NCBI RefSeq assembly: GCF_023218075.1
Contig: NZ_JALPTB010000013.1
Location: 1-64,000, forward strand
Length of the DNA stretch: 64,000 nt
Direction: 5' to 3'
From: Rhodococcus sp. HM1
GTDB lineage: Bacteria; Actinomycetota; Actinomycetes; Mycobacteriales; Mycobacteriaceae
In this document: piece by piece, positions 39,710 through 47,305 of the stretch
How positions within the stretch are numbered: position 1 is the stretch's first letter
Layout: the number at the start of each line of letters is the position of its first letter
The notes under the pieces: model-generated
Told to the model about the DNA's origin: nothing
Seen by the model: the letters and a program-made list of their open reading frames with translations, nothing else
The model's database searches: none
Made by a program: the position numbers and the translations under genes

Positions 39710-40327
39710 TCATTCCGCTCGCGTGGGCACCGGGTTCCCGTTCCGGAGCGTCGATTCGTATCCGGTCGTGAGCCAGAAGACGGTGCGATCGATCGTGGGG
39801 ATGATGTCGGTGATCGCGATGTGCCCGTCGTGGTATCGCCCCACCAGCCCGTAGACGAGGCTCGACAGGATCGATTCCAGTTCGGCGACGAAGTCGGGGT
39901 CCACGTCCGACAGGACCGCCTGGCCGACGGGCACGACGACGTCGAAACCCCGCAGGGCGAGGTTTTCGCCGCCGGGCGCGGTCCGCACCCGGAAGTAGGC
40001 GAGGAGCATCGCCGGGTGCTGCACCCACGGTTCGAAGATCGCCCGCATCACCCGCATCATCGCCGGGTGCAACGGCTCGCCCGGGTCGCGGCTCTGCTTG
40101 ACGATGCCGGAGTGGTTCTCCGCCATCCAGCGTTCGATCGCGGCCAGGATCAGCTCGTCGCGCGTCGGGTAGCGCTTGTAGATGGTCGACAGCGAAGTGC
40201 GGGCGCGCCGCGCCACCTCGCGTAGCTGGACCGCGTCGTATCCCCCGCTTTCGAGGAGTTCGACGACGGTGTCGAGGAGTCGGTCCGAGGTCCGGTCGAC
40301 CCCGCCCTCCACATCAGCATTCTCCAT
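39710..40327 (-). CDS. TetR-family regulator of the P450 cluster
   Basis: A 205-residue TetR protein. The HTH domain is at about 12-58 (RLLDTVVELLESGGYDAVQLREVARRARTSLSTIYKRYPTRDEL). The C-terminal half resembles the regulators that accompany P450-ferredoxin operons, with GENLALRGFDVVVPVGQ and a TIDRTVFWLTTGY end. ATG at 40327 has AAGGAA upstream; the earlier in-frame start at 40450 would run over the operators and is rejected. It is divergent from the ferredoxin gene, with two matching palindromes in between, so it is very probably the local repressor. Confidence 0.92.
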   Translation of the reverse strand: MENADVEGGVDRTSDRLLDTVVELLESGGYDAVQLREVARRARTSLSTIYKRYPTRDELILAAIERWMAENHSGIVKQSRDPGEPLHPAMMRVMRAIFEPWVQHPAMLLAYFRVRTAPGGENLALRGFDVVVPVGQAVLSDVDPDFVAELESILSSLVYGLVGRYHDGHIAITDIIPTIDRTVFWLTTGYESTLRNGNPVPTRAE

Positions 40328-40353
40328 TTTGTGAATTTCCTTGCCGCATAGTG

Positions 40354-40389
40354 GTAACCCGGTTATCGTATGCCCAGTAACAAGGTTAC
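40354..40389. promoter_or_regulatory. Twin operators GTAAC-N3-GTTAC
   Basis: Site 1 (40354-40366) reads GTAACCCGGTTAT and site 2 (40377-40389) GTAACAAGGTTAC; site 2 with its flanks is a perfect palindrome. Their centres are 23 bp apart, about two helical turns, on the same face of the DNA. They lie between the divergent TetR and ferredoxin genes and are likely bound by the TetR protein. Confidence 0.7.
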
Positions 40390-40468
40390 TCGGCTCCGAC
40401 GCGGCGACGGGCCGATCGGAAACGCCCACGCCGCCGGTTCCAGCCCGCACTCACCCTGTGGAGCACCC

Positions 40469-40669
40469 ATGCCACCGATACGACTGCACGTCGATCACGA
40501 TCTCTGCGAGGCGCACGCCCTGTGCACCGAGATCGCACCGGAGGTCTTCGACCTCGGCGACGACGACCTCGCCCACTGCGACGAATCACCACCGGAAGCG
40601 TTGTGGCCCAAGGTGAAATCCGCCGCCAGCGCCTGCCCGCGCCAGGCCATCAGCATCACCGAGACGTAG
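40469..40669 (+). CDS. Ferredoxin, CxxHxxC type
   Basis: A 66-residue ferredoxin that passes electrons to the P450 33 bp downstream. Cluster ligands are Cys13, His16, Cys19 and Cys56-Pro57, i.e. the CxxHxxC...CP form in which His replaces the second Cys, typical of actinobacterial P450-linked [3Fe-4S] or His-coordinated [4Fe-4S] ferredoxins (family knowledge). An additional Cys37 is present. ATG at 40469 follows GGAG by six bases; the reading frame upstream from 40370 runs through the operators and is not used. Confidence 0.94.
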   Translation: MPPIRLHVDHDLCEAHALCTEIAPEVFDLGDDDLAHCDESPPEALWPKVKSAASACPRQAISITET

Positions 40670-40701
40670 CCACCCGCACGAACCGAAAGGCCGGCATTCC
40701 G

Positions 40702-41982
40702 ATGACCGATCTCGCATCAGTCGACTACTTCTCCGACGGAGAGGTCGCACAAAGCCCCTTCGAGTACTTCGATCAGCTCCGGGACCGAAGCCCGGTCTAC
40801 CGCGAACCGCACTACGGCGTCGTGGTCGTCACCGGCCACCAGGAGGTGGTCGAGGCTTTCAAGAACAGCGACGCCCTCTCGGCGGTCAACTCGATCGGCG
40901 GGCCGTTCCCCCCGCTGCCGTTCGTGCCCGAAGGCGACGACATCACGGAGCAGATCGAAGCGCACCGTCACCAGTTCCCGATCTTCGAGCACCTCGTCAC
41001 GATGGATCCGCCCGATCACACGAAGGCCCGCGCGCTGCTGGGCCGGCTCCTCACTCCGAAACGCCTGAAGGAGAACGAGGAGTACCTGTGGACACTCGCG
41101 AACGAGCAACTCGACGAATTCATGGACAACGGTCGCTGTGAATTCCTCGGCGAGTACGCCAAACCCTTTGCAACGCTGGCCATCGCCGATCTGCTCGGCG
41201 TCCCACAGGAGGACCGCGACGAGTTCCGGCGGGCGCTGGGCGCGGACGCACGGCCCGGCGCGCGGGTCGGCGCCCTCGACGGCGAGCCGGTCGGTATCAA
41301 TCCGCTCGAATACCTGGACGATCGTTTCAGCGGCTACCTCACCGAGCGGCGACGCGAGCCCCGGGGCGACATCCTCAGCGGCCTCGCCACCGCTACCTAC
41401 CCGGACGGCTCGATCCCCGAGATCATCGAGGTCGTACGACCCGCGACCTTCCTGTTCGCGGCCGGTCAGGAGACCGTGACGAAGCTGCTCAGCTCGGCAC
41501 TGCGGGTCCTCGGCGAGCGACCGGAATACCAGAAGATCCTGCGTGAGGACCGCAGCCTCATCCGGCCCTTCATCGAGGAGTCCCTCCGCTTCGACAGCCC
41601 GACGAAGGTCGATTTCCGCCTCGCCCGCAAGACCACCACGATCGGTGATGTCGACATCCCGGCCGGGACCGTGGTGATGCTGAGTCTCGCGGCCGCGAAC
41701 CGTGATCCGCGCAAGTTCGAGGATCCGAACGAGTTCCGCTTCGACCGGCCGAACGCCCACGACCACATCGCGTTCGGCCGCGGACTCCACACGTGCGCGG
41801 GGGCACCGCTGGCCCGCATCGAAGGCCAGATCACCCTCAATCGCCTGCTCGATCGGATGAGCGAGATCCGGCTCTCCGAAACCGAGCACGGGCCGGCGAC
41901 CGACCGCCGGTACACCTACGAACCCACGTTCCTGCTGCGCGGACTCACCGAACTCCACATCGAGTTCACCCCGTCGAACTAG
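40702..41982 (+). CDS. Cytochrome P450
   Basis: A 426-residue soluble bacterial P450 monooxygenase. The I-helix oxygen-activating motif is AAGQET (253-258), the K-helix ExxR pair is Glu293-Arg296, and the heme loop FGRGLHTCAG (358-367) holds the axial Cys365. MDPPDHTKAR (101-110) is the usual C-helix region. ATG at 40702 begins 32 bp after the ferredoxin. With that ferredoxin and the mycofactocin-type SDR downstream it most likely hydroxylates a terpene- or alcohol-type substrate whose hydroxyl is then oxidised. The CYP family was not assigned. Confidence 0.96.
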   Translation: MTDLASVDYFSDGEVAQSPFEYFDQLRDRSPVYREPHYGVVVVTGHQEVVEAFKNSDALSAVNSIGGPFPPLPFVPEGDDITEQIEAHRHQFPIFEHLVTMDPPDHTKARALLGRLLTPKRLKENEEYLWTLANEQLDEFMDNGRCEFLGEYAKPFATLAIADLLGVPQEDRDEFRRALGADARPGARVGALDGEPVGINPLEYLDDRFSGYLTERRREPRGDILSGLATATYPDGSIPEIIEVVRPATFLFAAGQETVTKLLSSALRVLGERPEYQKILREDRSLIRPFIEESLRFDSPTKVDFRLARKTTTIGDVDIPAGTVVMLSLAAANRDPRKFEDPNEFRFDRPNAHDHIAFGRGLHTCAGAPLARIEGQITLNRLLDRMSEIRLSETEHGPATDRRYTYEPTFLLRGLTELHIEFTPSN

Positions 41983-42041
41983 CGGCAAACCCCCGGCATC
42001 GCTTCGAGCGGCCGCTCGAGGCGCAACACGAAAGGCATTCC

Positions 42042-42881
42042 ATGGCAGGGAGAGTAGAAGGCAAGGTCGCGTTCGTCACGGGCGCGGCCCGTGGGCAGGG
42101 ACGCAGCCACGCGGTGCGGCTGGCGCAGGAAGGCGCCGACATCATCGCGATCGACATCTGCGGTCCGATCCGGGAAGGCGCGCTGATCGCCCCGTCCACC
42201 CCGGACGACATGGCCGAGACCGTGGAGCTCGTCAAGGGCCTGAACCGTCGCATCGTGAGCGCCCAGGTGGACGTCCGCGACTTCGACGCGCTGAAGGCCG
42301 CGGTCGACGACGGCGTCGCACAGCTGGGCCGGCTCGACATCGTCGCGGCCAATGCGGGGATCGGAACCGGCGGCTTCAGCCTCGACCAGACCGACGAGGT
42401 GGACTGGCAGGAGATGATGGACATCAACCTGTCCGGTGTGTGGAAATCGGTGAAAGCCGCTGTGCCGCACATGATTGCGGCAGGAAACGGTGGTTCGATC
42501 ATCCTGACCAGTTCGGTGGGCGGGCTGAAGGCCTACCCGACCATGGGGCCGTACATCGCCGCGAAGCACGGCGTGGTCGGGCTGATGCGCACGTTCGCCG
42601 TCGAACTGGGACAGCACTTCATCCGCGTCAACACCGTCCACCCCACCAACGTGAACACCCCGATGTTCATGAACGAGGAGACGATGAAGATGTTCCGCCC
42701 CGACCTCGAGAACCCGGGGCCGGAGGACATGAAGGTCGTCACCCAGATGATGCACGTCCTGCCGATCGGCTGGGTGGAACCGGAGGACATCAGCAACGCG
42801 GTGTTGTTCCTGGCCTCCGACGAATCCCGCTACGTCACCGGGCTCACGCTCACGGTGGATGCAGGCAGCACCCTGAAGTAG
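42042..42881 (+). CDS. Mycofactocin-coupled SDR-family oxidoreductase
   Basis: A 279-residue SDR with the distinctive MAGRVEGKVAFVTGAARGQG start (cofactor motif 13-20), followed by RSHAVRLAQEGADIIAIDIC and a long insert (about 41-60). These are hallmarks of the carveol-dehydrogenase-like SDRs that keep NAD bound and pass electrons to the redox peptide mycofactocin (recalled). NAG is at 104-106 and the catalytic residues are Ser158, Tyr171 and Lys175. GAAAGG precedes the ATG. It is 59 bp after the P450 and probably oxidises its alcohol product; the mycofactocin genes themselves are outside this window. Confidence 0.93.
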   Translation: MAGRVEGKVAFVTGAARGQGRSHAVRLAQEGADIIAIDICGPIREGALIAPSTPDDMAETVELVKGLNRRIVSAQVDVRDFDALKAAVDDGVAQLGRLDIVAANAGIGTGGFSLDQTDEVDWQEMMDINLSGVWKSVKAAVPHMIAAGNGGSIILTSSVGGLKAYPTMGPYIAAKHGVVGLMRTFAVELGQHFIRVNTVHPTNVNTPMFMNEETMKMFRPDLENPGPEDMKVVTQMMHVLPIGWVEPEDISNAVLFLASDESRYVTGLTLTVDAGSTLK

Positions 42882-42885
42882 CGGT

Positions 42886-42940
42886 GCGCTTCGCGCCGGT
42901 GTGCCTTTGTGGCGGCTGGAGCCGCCACAAAGGCACACCG
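42886..42940. repeat. REP-like palindromic element, copy A
   Basis: GCGCTTCGCGC is followed by a perfect 20-bp hairpin (42897-42916 with 42921-42940, loop TGGA). It fills the gap between convergent genes ending at 42881 and 42947 and would act as a terminator for both. It matches copy B (58526-58580) at 48 of 55 positions, including one compensatory base-pair change at the top of the stem (C-G here, T-A in B). Confidence 0.85.
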
Positions 42941-42946
42941 CAGGGG

Positions 42947-44296
42947 TCAGCGCTGCAGCCGGGCGAGTATGTCGGCCAGGTGATTTGCCAGCTCGACCTG
43001 CTCGGGGACGATCGCGGGATCGGCCACCAGGGTGATCCCCAGCTCGCCCGCGTACGACAGCACCGCGAAGGTCACACCCGCGTTGCCGGGGGTGACCACC
43101 AGCGGCACCAGCGACCGCACCCGGAACCCGGCCAGTTCCACGGGCTCGGCCGGGCCGCGCAGATTGGTCACGAACGTGTGCACCATCCGCTGGTGATCGA
43201 TGAACAACCGGAACAATCCGAGCCGGCTGAGCGCCCGGAACGCCGATCCGAGCGGCCCGCCGGACGACGCACGATCCGGAAGATGTTCGCGGGCAGCGCT
43301 CGTCGCCGCGACGATCCGCGCGAGCCGGGTCTCGTCGTCCGCGATCGCCGGTACCGAGACGGGGCGGACACCGGTGGCGTTGCCGAGACGGTCCGCGGTC
43401 GTGCTGCGGCGCCCCGAGATCGGCACCGACACCACCAACCGGTCGGGATGCTCCCCGCGAGCTCGCAGGACAGCCAGCATGGCCCCGGTCACTGCCGTCA
43501 CGACGACATCGTTGACGGTGCCATGGTGGCGGTGCGCCAGGGATGTGACGTCGGCCAGCGGAACGGTGATCCGTGTGAGACGCCGTCGGCTCGACGTCGG
43601 CCGGTTCAGCGAGGTCGGCTCGACGAGGCGAGGCCACCTTCGGCCGAAACCGAGTTCGCGCAACCCCGCGAATCCTCGGCGCATCGCGACCGGGAGCGCT
43701 CGCACGGCGGCGAGCTTCGCTCGCGCGGCATCGGCCGCCAACGTCTTCCGGCTCGGCGGTGGCTGCGGGAAGACCGGGCCGGCGACCAGCGGTCCGCCGT
43801 CGGTCAGCGCCGCCAGCACCGCCAAGCCGCCGAGGCCGTCGGCGAGCACATGGTGCAGGACCACGATCAGGGCACTTCGTCCGCCCGATCGGTCCGTCAC
43901 CAGTCGCGCCTGCCACAACGGACGGTCGTGAGGAAGGGGGGTGCAGACGAATTCGGCTGCGAGGTCGAAGAGTCGGCGTTCGTCTGCCGGTACGGGCCAA
44001 TCCTGTTCGGCCAGATGCTGTTCGAGGGTGAAACCCGGGTCGTCGACCCACACCGGACGGCCACAGCCGAACGGCACTCGCTGCAGTCGCTGTCGCAGCC
44101 GCGGAATCGAGGGAATCCGCTCTGCAAGGTGCGTTCTCAGCGTCGACAGATCGGGCCCGGGCGCTGCGTCGAACTCGAGGATCGCACCGATGTTCATCGG
44201 TACCGGTCCACGATCGGTCGCGAGCACGGTGAGGTCCGCCGGACCGGCACGCTCGATCCGGACCCGGTTCGATGTGTCGGGGTTCGCGTTCGACAC
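42947..44296 (-). CDS. WS/DGAT-family O-acyltransferase after the cox genes
   Basis: A 449-residue wax ester synthase/diacylglycerol acyltransferase-like protein. HHVLADG (148-154) followed by GLGGLAVL is the active site; the second half contains TVNDVVVTAVTGAML and VTNLRGPAEPVELAG, both family blocks. The GTG at 44296 has an ideal GGAGGTGA eight bases upstream. It begins 22 bp after coxE and runs in the same direction, so it may be the last gene of the cox operon. It is more distant from the two paralogues at 14130 and 16399 than they are from each other. Confidence 0.88.
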   Translation of the reverse strand: MSNANPDTSNRVRIERAGPADLTVLATDRGPVPMNIGAILEFDAAPGPDLSTLRTHLAERIPSIPRLRQRLQRVPFGCGRPVWVDDPGFTLEQHLAEQDWPVPADERRLFDLAAEFVCTPLPHDRPLWQARLVTDRSGGRSALIVVLHHVLADGLGGLAVLAALTDGGPLVAGPVFPQPPPSRKTLAADAARAKLAAVRALPVAMRRGFAGLRELGFGRRWPRLVEPTSLNRPTSSRRRLTRITVPLADVTSLAHRHHGTVNDVVVTAVTGAMLAVLRARGEHPDRLVVSVPISGRRSTTADRLGNATGVRPVSVPAIADDETRLARIVAATSAAREHLPDRASSGGPLGSAFRALSRLGLFRLFIDHQRMVHTFVTNLRGPAEPVELAGFRVRSLVPLVVTPGNAGVTFAVLSYAGELGITLVADPAIVPEQVELANHLADILARLQR

Positions 44297-44318
44297 GGAG
44301 ATCACCTCCAGCACCGGA

Positions 44319-45524
44319 TCATCGCGCCGCGACGACGGTTTCGAGCACGTCGTGCAAGGCGCCGAACGTGTCCGCGGGCAGCAGCGCATCGCAGTACGGC
44401 AGCGCCGCGGCCATCGCCCCGGTACTCGGCGTGAAGCCCGGGCTTCCGGCGCGGGGATTGAGCCACACGACGCGGTGCGCGCGATGGCGGATCCGCGCCA
44501 TCGTCCGCGCCAACGCGGCCGGTTCGTCGCTGTCCCAGCCGTCCGAGGCGATCACGACGATCGCGCCGCGCAACAGGTGCCCGCGGTGCGATCCGAGGAT
44601 CTCGGCGAGACTGCCCGCGATGCGGGTGCCGCCGAACCGGTCGGCGACCTTCGCGTTCGCCTCGTCGACGGCCCGCTCCACGGAACGGTGGGCAAGGGTC
44701 GCGGTCAGACGGGTCGGCGCGGTCGCGAATGCGAAGACCTCCGCATCACCGGACCGGACCGCCGCCCGCATCAGGTGCAGGTAGATCTCGGCGTAGCCGC
44801 GCATGGACCGGCTCACGTCGCACAGCACCACGATCCGGCGGCGGCGCCTGCGGGGCTGCGAATGCACCAGCCGGACGAGTTCGTAGCCGGTGTGCCGGGA
44901 CCTCGCGATGCTCGCGCGCAGATCGATGCGTCCGCTGGTGCGCTGTTCCCGACGGCGTGACCGGCGGGTCGGCCACCGCACCGCGAGTTGCTCCAGCGCG
45001 GCGCCGAGATCGCGCAGCGCCGCCGGATCCATGTCCCCGAACCGCTGGTCCGCGGAGCCCGCCAGCGCGGAGGCCAGCTTCTCCCCCGGCCTGGTGTCGT
45101 CGCGGGTGTCCGCCACCGCGGCACGGGTGACCCACGGAACGGGGGCCGCGGCGTGGGAGGTGGAGGCGCGGGCGTCCGCGACGTTCGGCTTTCCGATCGG
45201 ATCGGCGCCGCGCCGGGCGCTGTCGTCGGGACCGGTGCGCCGTGCGTGCGGATCCAGTTGCAGCGCAGCGTGATCGAACACGGCGGTGAACGCGGCGTCG
45301 AATCCGGCGAGGTTGTCGTAGCTGCCGACGAGGGACAGCCGCGCCACCCAGTACAGGCGGCTGCGGGTGCGCGGCGGGTGCAGGTGCAGGGCGCGGCTGA
45401 GGGTGGCGGACGCGTCGGCGGGCACGGTGACACCCCCGGCACGCAGCCGGTCGACGAGCGCGACCGCGAATGCGGCGCGGTCGACGCCGCGCAGCACGCC
45501 TCCGTCGTCGGGTTCCTGCGGCAT
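44319..45524 (-). CDS. coxE: VWA-domain protein CoxE, CO dehydrogenase maturation
   Basis: A 401-residue protein with a C-terminal von Willebrand A domain. The metal-ion-dependent adhesion site begins DVSRS (Asp236, Ser238, Ser240), and a later GGTRIAGSL and SDGWDSDEP supply the other loops. CoxE works with the CoxD ATPase to insert sulfur and copper into apo-CO dehydrogenase (family knowledge from Oligotropha). Its ATG at 45524 shares a base with the coxD stop (TGATG overlap), so translation is coupled. Ser/Arg-rich segments at 185-230 separate an all-helical front part from the VWA domain. Confidence 0.93.
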   Translation of the reverse strand: MPQEPDDGGVLRGVDRAAFAVALVDRLRAGGVTVPADASATLSRALHLHPPRTRSRLYWVARLSLVGSYDNLAGFDAAFTAVFDHAALQLDPHARRTGPDDSARRGADPIGKPNVADARASTSHAAAPVPWVTRAAVADTRDDTRPGEKLASALAGSADQRFGDMDPAALRDLGAALEQLAVRWPTRRSRRREQRTSGRIDLRASIARSRHTGYELVRLVHSQPRRRRRRIVVLCDVSRSMRGYAEIYLHLMRAAVRSGDAEVFAFATAPTRLTATLAHRSVERAVDEANAKVADRFGGTRIAGSLAEILGSHRGHLLRGAIVVIASDGWDSDEPAALARTMARIRHRAHRVVWLNPRAGSPGFTPSTGAMAAALPYCDALLPADTFGALHDVLETVVAAR

Positions 45525-46414
45525 CACGGGGTTCCCGCGAACTCCCCGTAGGCGCCGCGGATCGTGTCGAGGTCGTCGGGGGTCTTGGCGAGGGCGGCCA
45601 GCCCGGTCGCGTCGGACCGCACGAGATCGCTGACGCCGAGCGCAGCGAGCGCGGACACCCAGTCGATGGTCTCGGCGATTCCCGGGGCCTTGTCCAGGTC
45701 GAGGGTGCGCACGGTCGCGACGAACTCCGCGGCGCGGGCGATCAGCGCCGCGTTCGCGACGGGCACGGTGCGGCGCAGGATCGCGACCGCCCGTTCCCGG
45801 TCGGGATAGTCGATCCAGTGGTACAGGCAGCGGCGGCGCAGTGCGTCGTGCAGGTCGCGACTGCGGTTGGAGGTGAGCACCACCACCGGCCGCCGGGTCG
45901 CGGCGAGGGTGCCCAGTTCCGGCACGGTGACGGCGAACTCGCCGAGGAATTCGAGCAACAGCGCCTCGAATTCGTCGTCGGCACGGTCGATTTCGTCGAC
46001 GAGCAGCACCGGTGCGGTGGGGCCGCGGTGTCGCACGCACTGCAGGACGGGCCGCTCGAGAAGGAATTCCTCCGAGTACAGGTCGGCCTCGCGCAGGGTG
46101 TCGCCGCGGGATTCGGCGAGGCGGATGGCGAGCAGTTGCCGCTGATGGTTCCAGTCGTAGAGGGCTTCGCTCGCGGTCAGCCCCTCGTAGCACTGCAGCC
46201 GGATGAGCGGCGCGTCGAGTGCCAGGGCGAGTGCCTTGGCCGCGGTGGTCTTCCCCACTCCCGGTTCGCCTTCGAGCAGCAGCGGCCGGCCGAGTTCGAC
46301 GGCGAGGAACAACGCCGTGGCGGTCCCCTCGTCGAGCAGGTAGTCGTGCGCGTCGAACCGGCGGATCACGTCGTCGACGTCGGTGAACGTCGGGGCCGGG
46401 CCGGGCACCGTCAC
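45524..46414 (-). CDS. coxD: MoxR-type AAA+ ATPase CoxD
   Basis: A 296-residue AAA+ ATPase. Walker A is GEPGVGKT (49-56), Walker B is LLVDEID (137-143), sensor 1 is VVVLTSNRSRDL, and YWNH-like YDWNHQRQLL is typical of CoxD. In the CO dehydrogenase system it drives the assembly of the Cu-S-Mo centre with CoxE (family knowledge). The GTG at 46414 overlaps the stop of the XdhC/YHS gene by four bases. It has the normal length for a single-domain MoxR protein. Confidence 0.95.
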   Translation of the reverse strand: MTVPGPAPTFTDVDDVIRRFDAHDYLLDEGTATALFLAVELGRPLLLEGEPGVGKTTAAKALALALDAPLIRLQCYEGLTASEALYDWNHQRQLLAIRLAESRGDTLREADLYSEEFLLERPVLQCVRHRGPTAPVLLVDEIDRADDEFEALLLEFLGEFAVTVPELGTLAATRRPVVVLTSNRSRDLHDALRRRCLYHWIDYPDRERAVAILRRTVPVANAALIARAAEFVATVRTLDLDKAPGIAETIDWVSALAALGVSDLVRSDATGLAALAKTPDDLDTIRGAYGEFAGTP

Positions 46415-47286
46415 GCCGCGTGCTCCTTCTCGTAGGCGCGGCGGCAACCGGGGCAGCAGAACCACACATCGGTGCCGTCGAGGTTCAGGTGCGGGGTGGA
46501 GTCGGTGACGGTCACGGTCATGCCGCACACCGGGTCGACGGCGGTGATCGGCTGCGGCGCGGACACGGGCGGTGCCACCTTGCCGCTGCGGATCGTGCGC
46601 ACCACGTCCGCGACGATGGACAGGCCGATCTCCGCGGCGGTGCGGGCTCCGATGTCCAGGCCCGCCGGGGTGTGGATGCGGGCAAGTTCGGAGGCGGTGG
46701 CGTCGAGCTGCTCGAGGACCTCGGGCCCGCGCTTGCGGCTCGCGACCAGACCGATGTACGGGGCACCGGCGTCGAGGCCGGAGCGGATCACCGCGGCCTC
46801 CTCCCCGCCGAGGCTCGCGACGATCACGGCGGTCGCCCCGTCCGGCACGTGGGTGCCGGGCAGCCGGACCACGGCGAGGTCGAGGAGCTCCCCGAACGCC
46901 GCGACCGCCTCGGCTATCGGGGACGTCCCGAAGATCGCGAGGATCGGCGCCGGCAGTTGCGGTTCCAGGAAGATCTCCATGGCGCCTCCGGATTGGCAGG
47001 GATTGACCGCGACGGTCGCGCCGGGCGCCTCGGGAAAGACGCCCGCGTCCCCCGGCAGCACCCGCAGCAGCACACTCTCACCGGTATCGAGCGCCTCGCG
47101 AGCGGCGACGCGCACGGAATTCTCGGTGCACTGCCCACCGACGAAGCCCTCGATGGTGCCGTCGCCGAGCACGAGCGCGCAGTCCCCGGATCTCGCGGAC
47201 GTCGGCTTCTGTGCCCGCACCACGGTGGCGCGGACGAACGGCCGGCGGTCGGCGGAAAGCTGCGCGGCCCGCGCGGTGAGGTCCAT
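46411..47286 (-). CDS. XdhC/CoxI-family maturation factor fused to a YHS domain
   Basis: A 291-residue protein in two parts. Residues 1-230 are XdhC/CoxI-like: GGQC (Cys53), NPCQSGGAMEIFLEP (Cys97) and a Rossmann-like second domain ending in TPAGLDIGARTAAEIGLSI, which in this family stores or sulfurates the molybdenum cofactor before insertion. Residues 251-291 are a YHS metal-binding domain: DPVCGM (Cys254) and WFCCPGC (Cys277, Cys278, Cys281). YHS domains occur in copper-handling proteins. ATG at 47286 is chosen over GTG 47298, which overlaps its own ribosome site. It lies directly after coxL, 19 bp apart, and overlaps coxD. Confidence 0.9.
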   Translation of the reverse strand: MDLTARAAQLSADRRPFVRATVVRAQKPTSARSGDCALVLGDGTIEGFVGGQCTENSVRVAAREALDTGESVLLRVLPGDAGVFPEAPGATVAVNPCQSGGAMEIFLEPQLPAPILAIFGTSPIAEAVAAFGELLDLAVVRLPGTHVPDGATAVIVASLGGEEAAVIRSGLDAGAPYIGLVASRKRGPEVLEQLDATASELARIHTPAGLDIGARTAAEIGLSIVADVVRTIRSGKVAPPVSAPQPITAVDPVCGMTVTVTDSTPHLNLDGTDVWFCCPGCRRAYEKEHAA

Positions 47287-47305
47287 GGTTCTCTTCACCC
47301 TCCCG

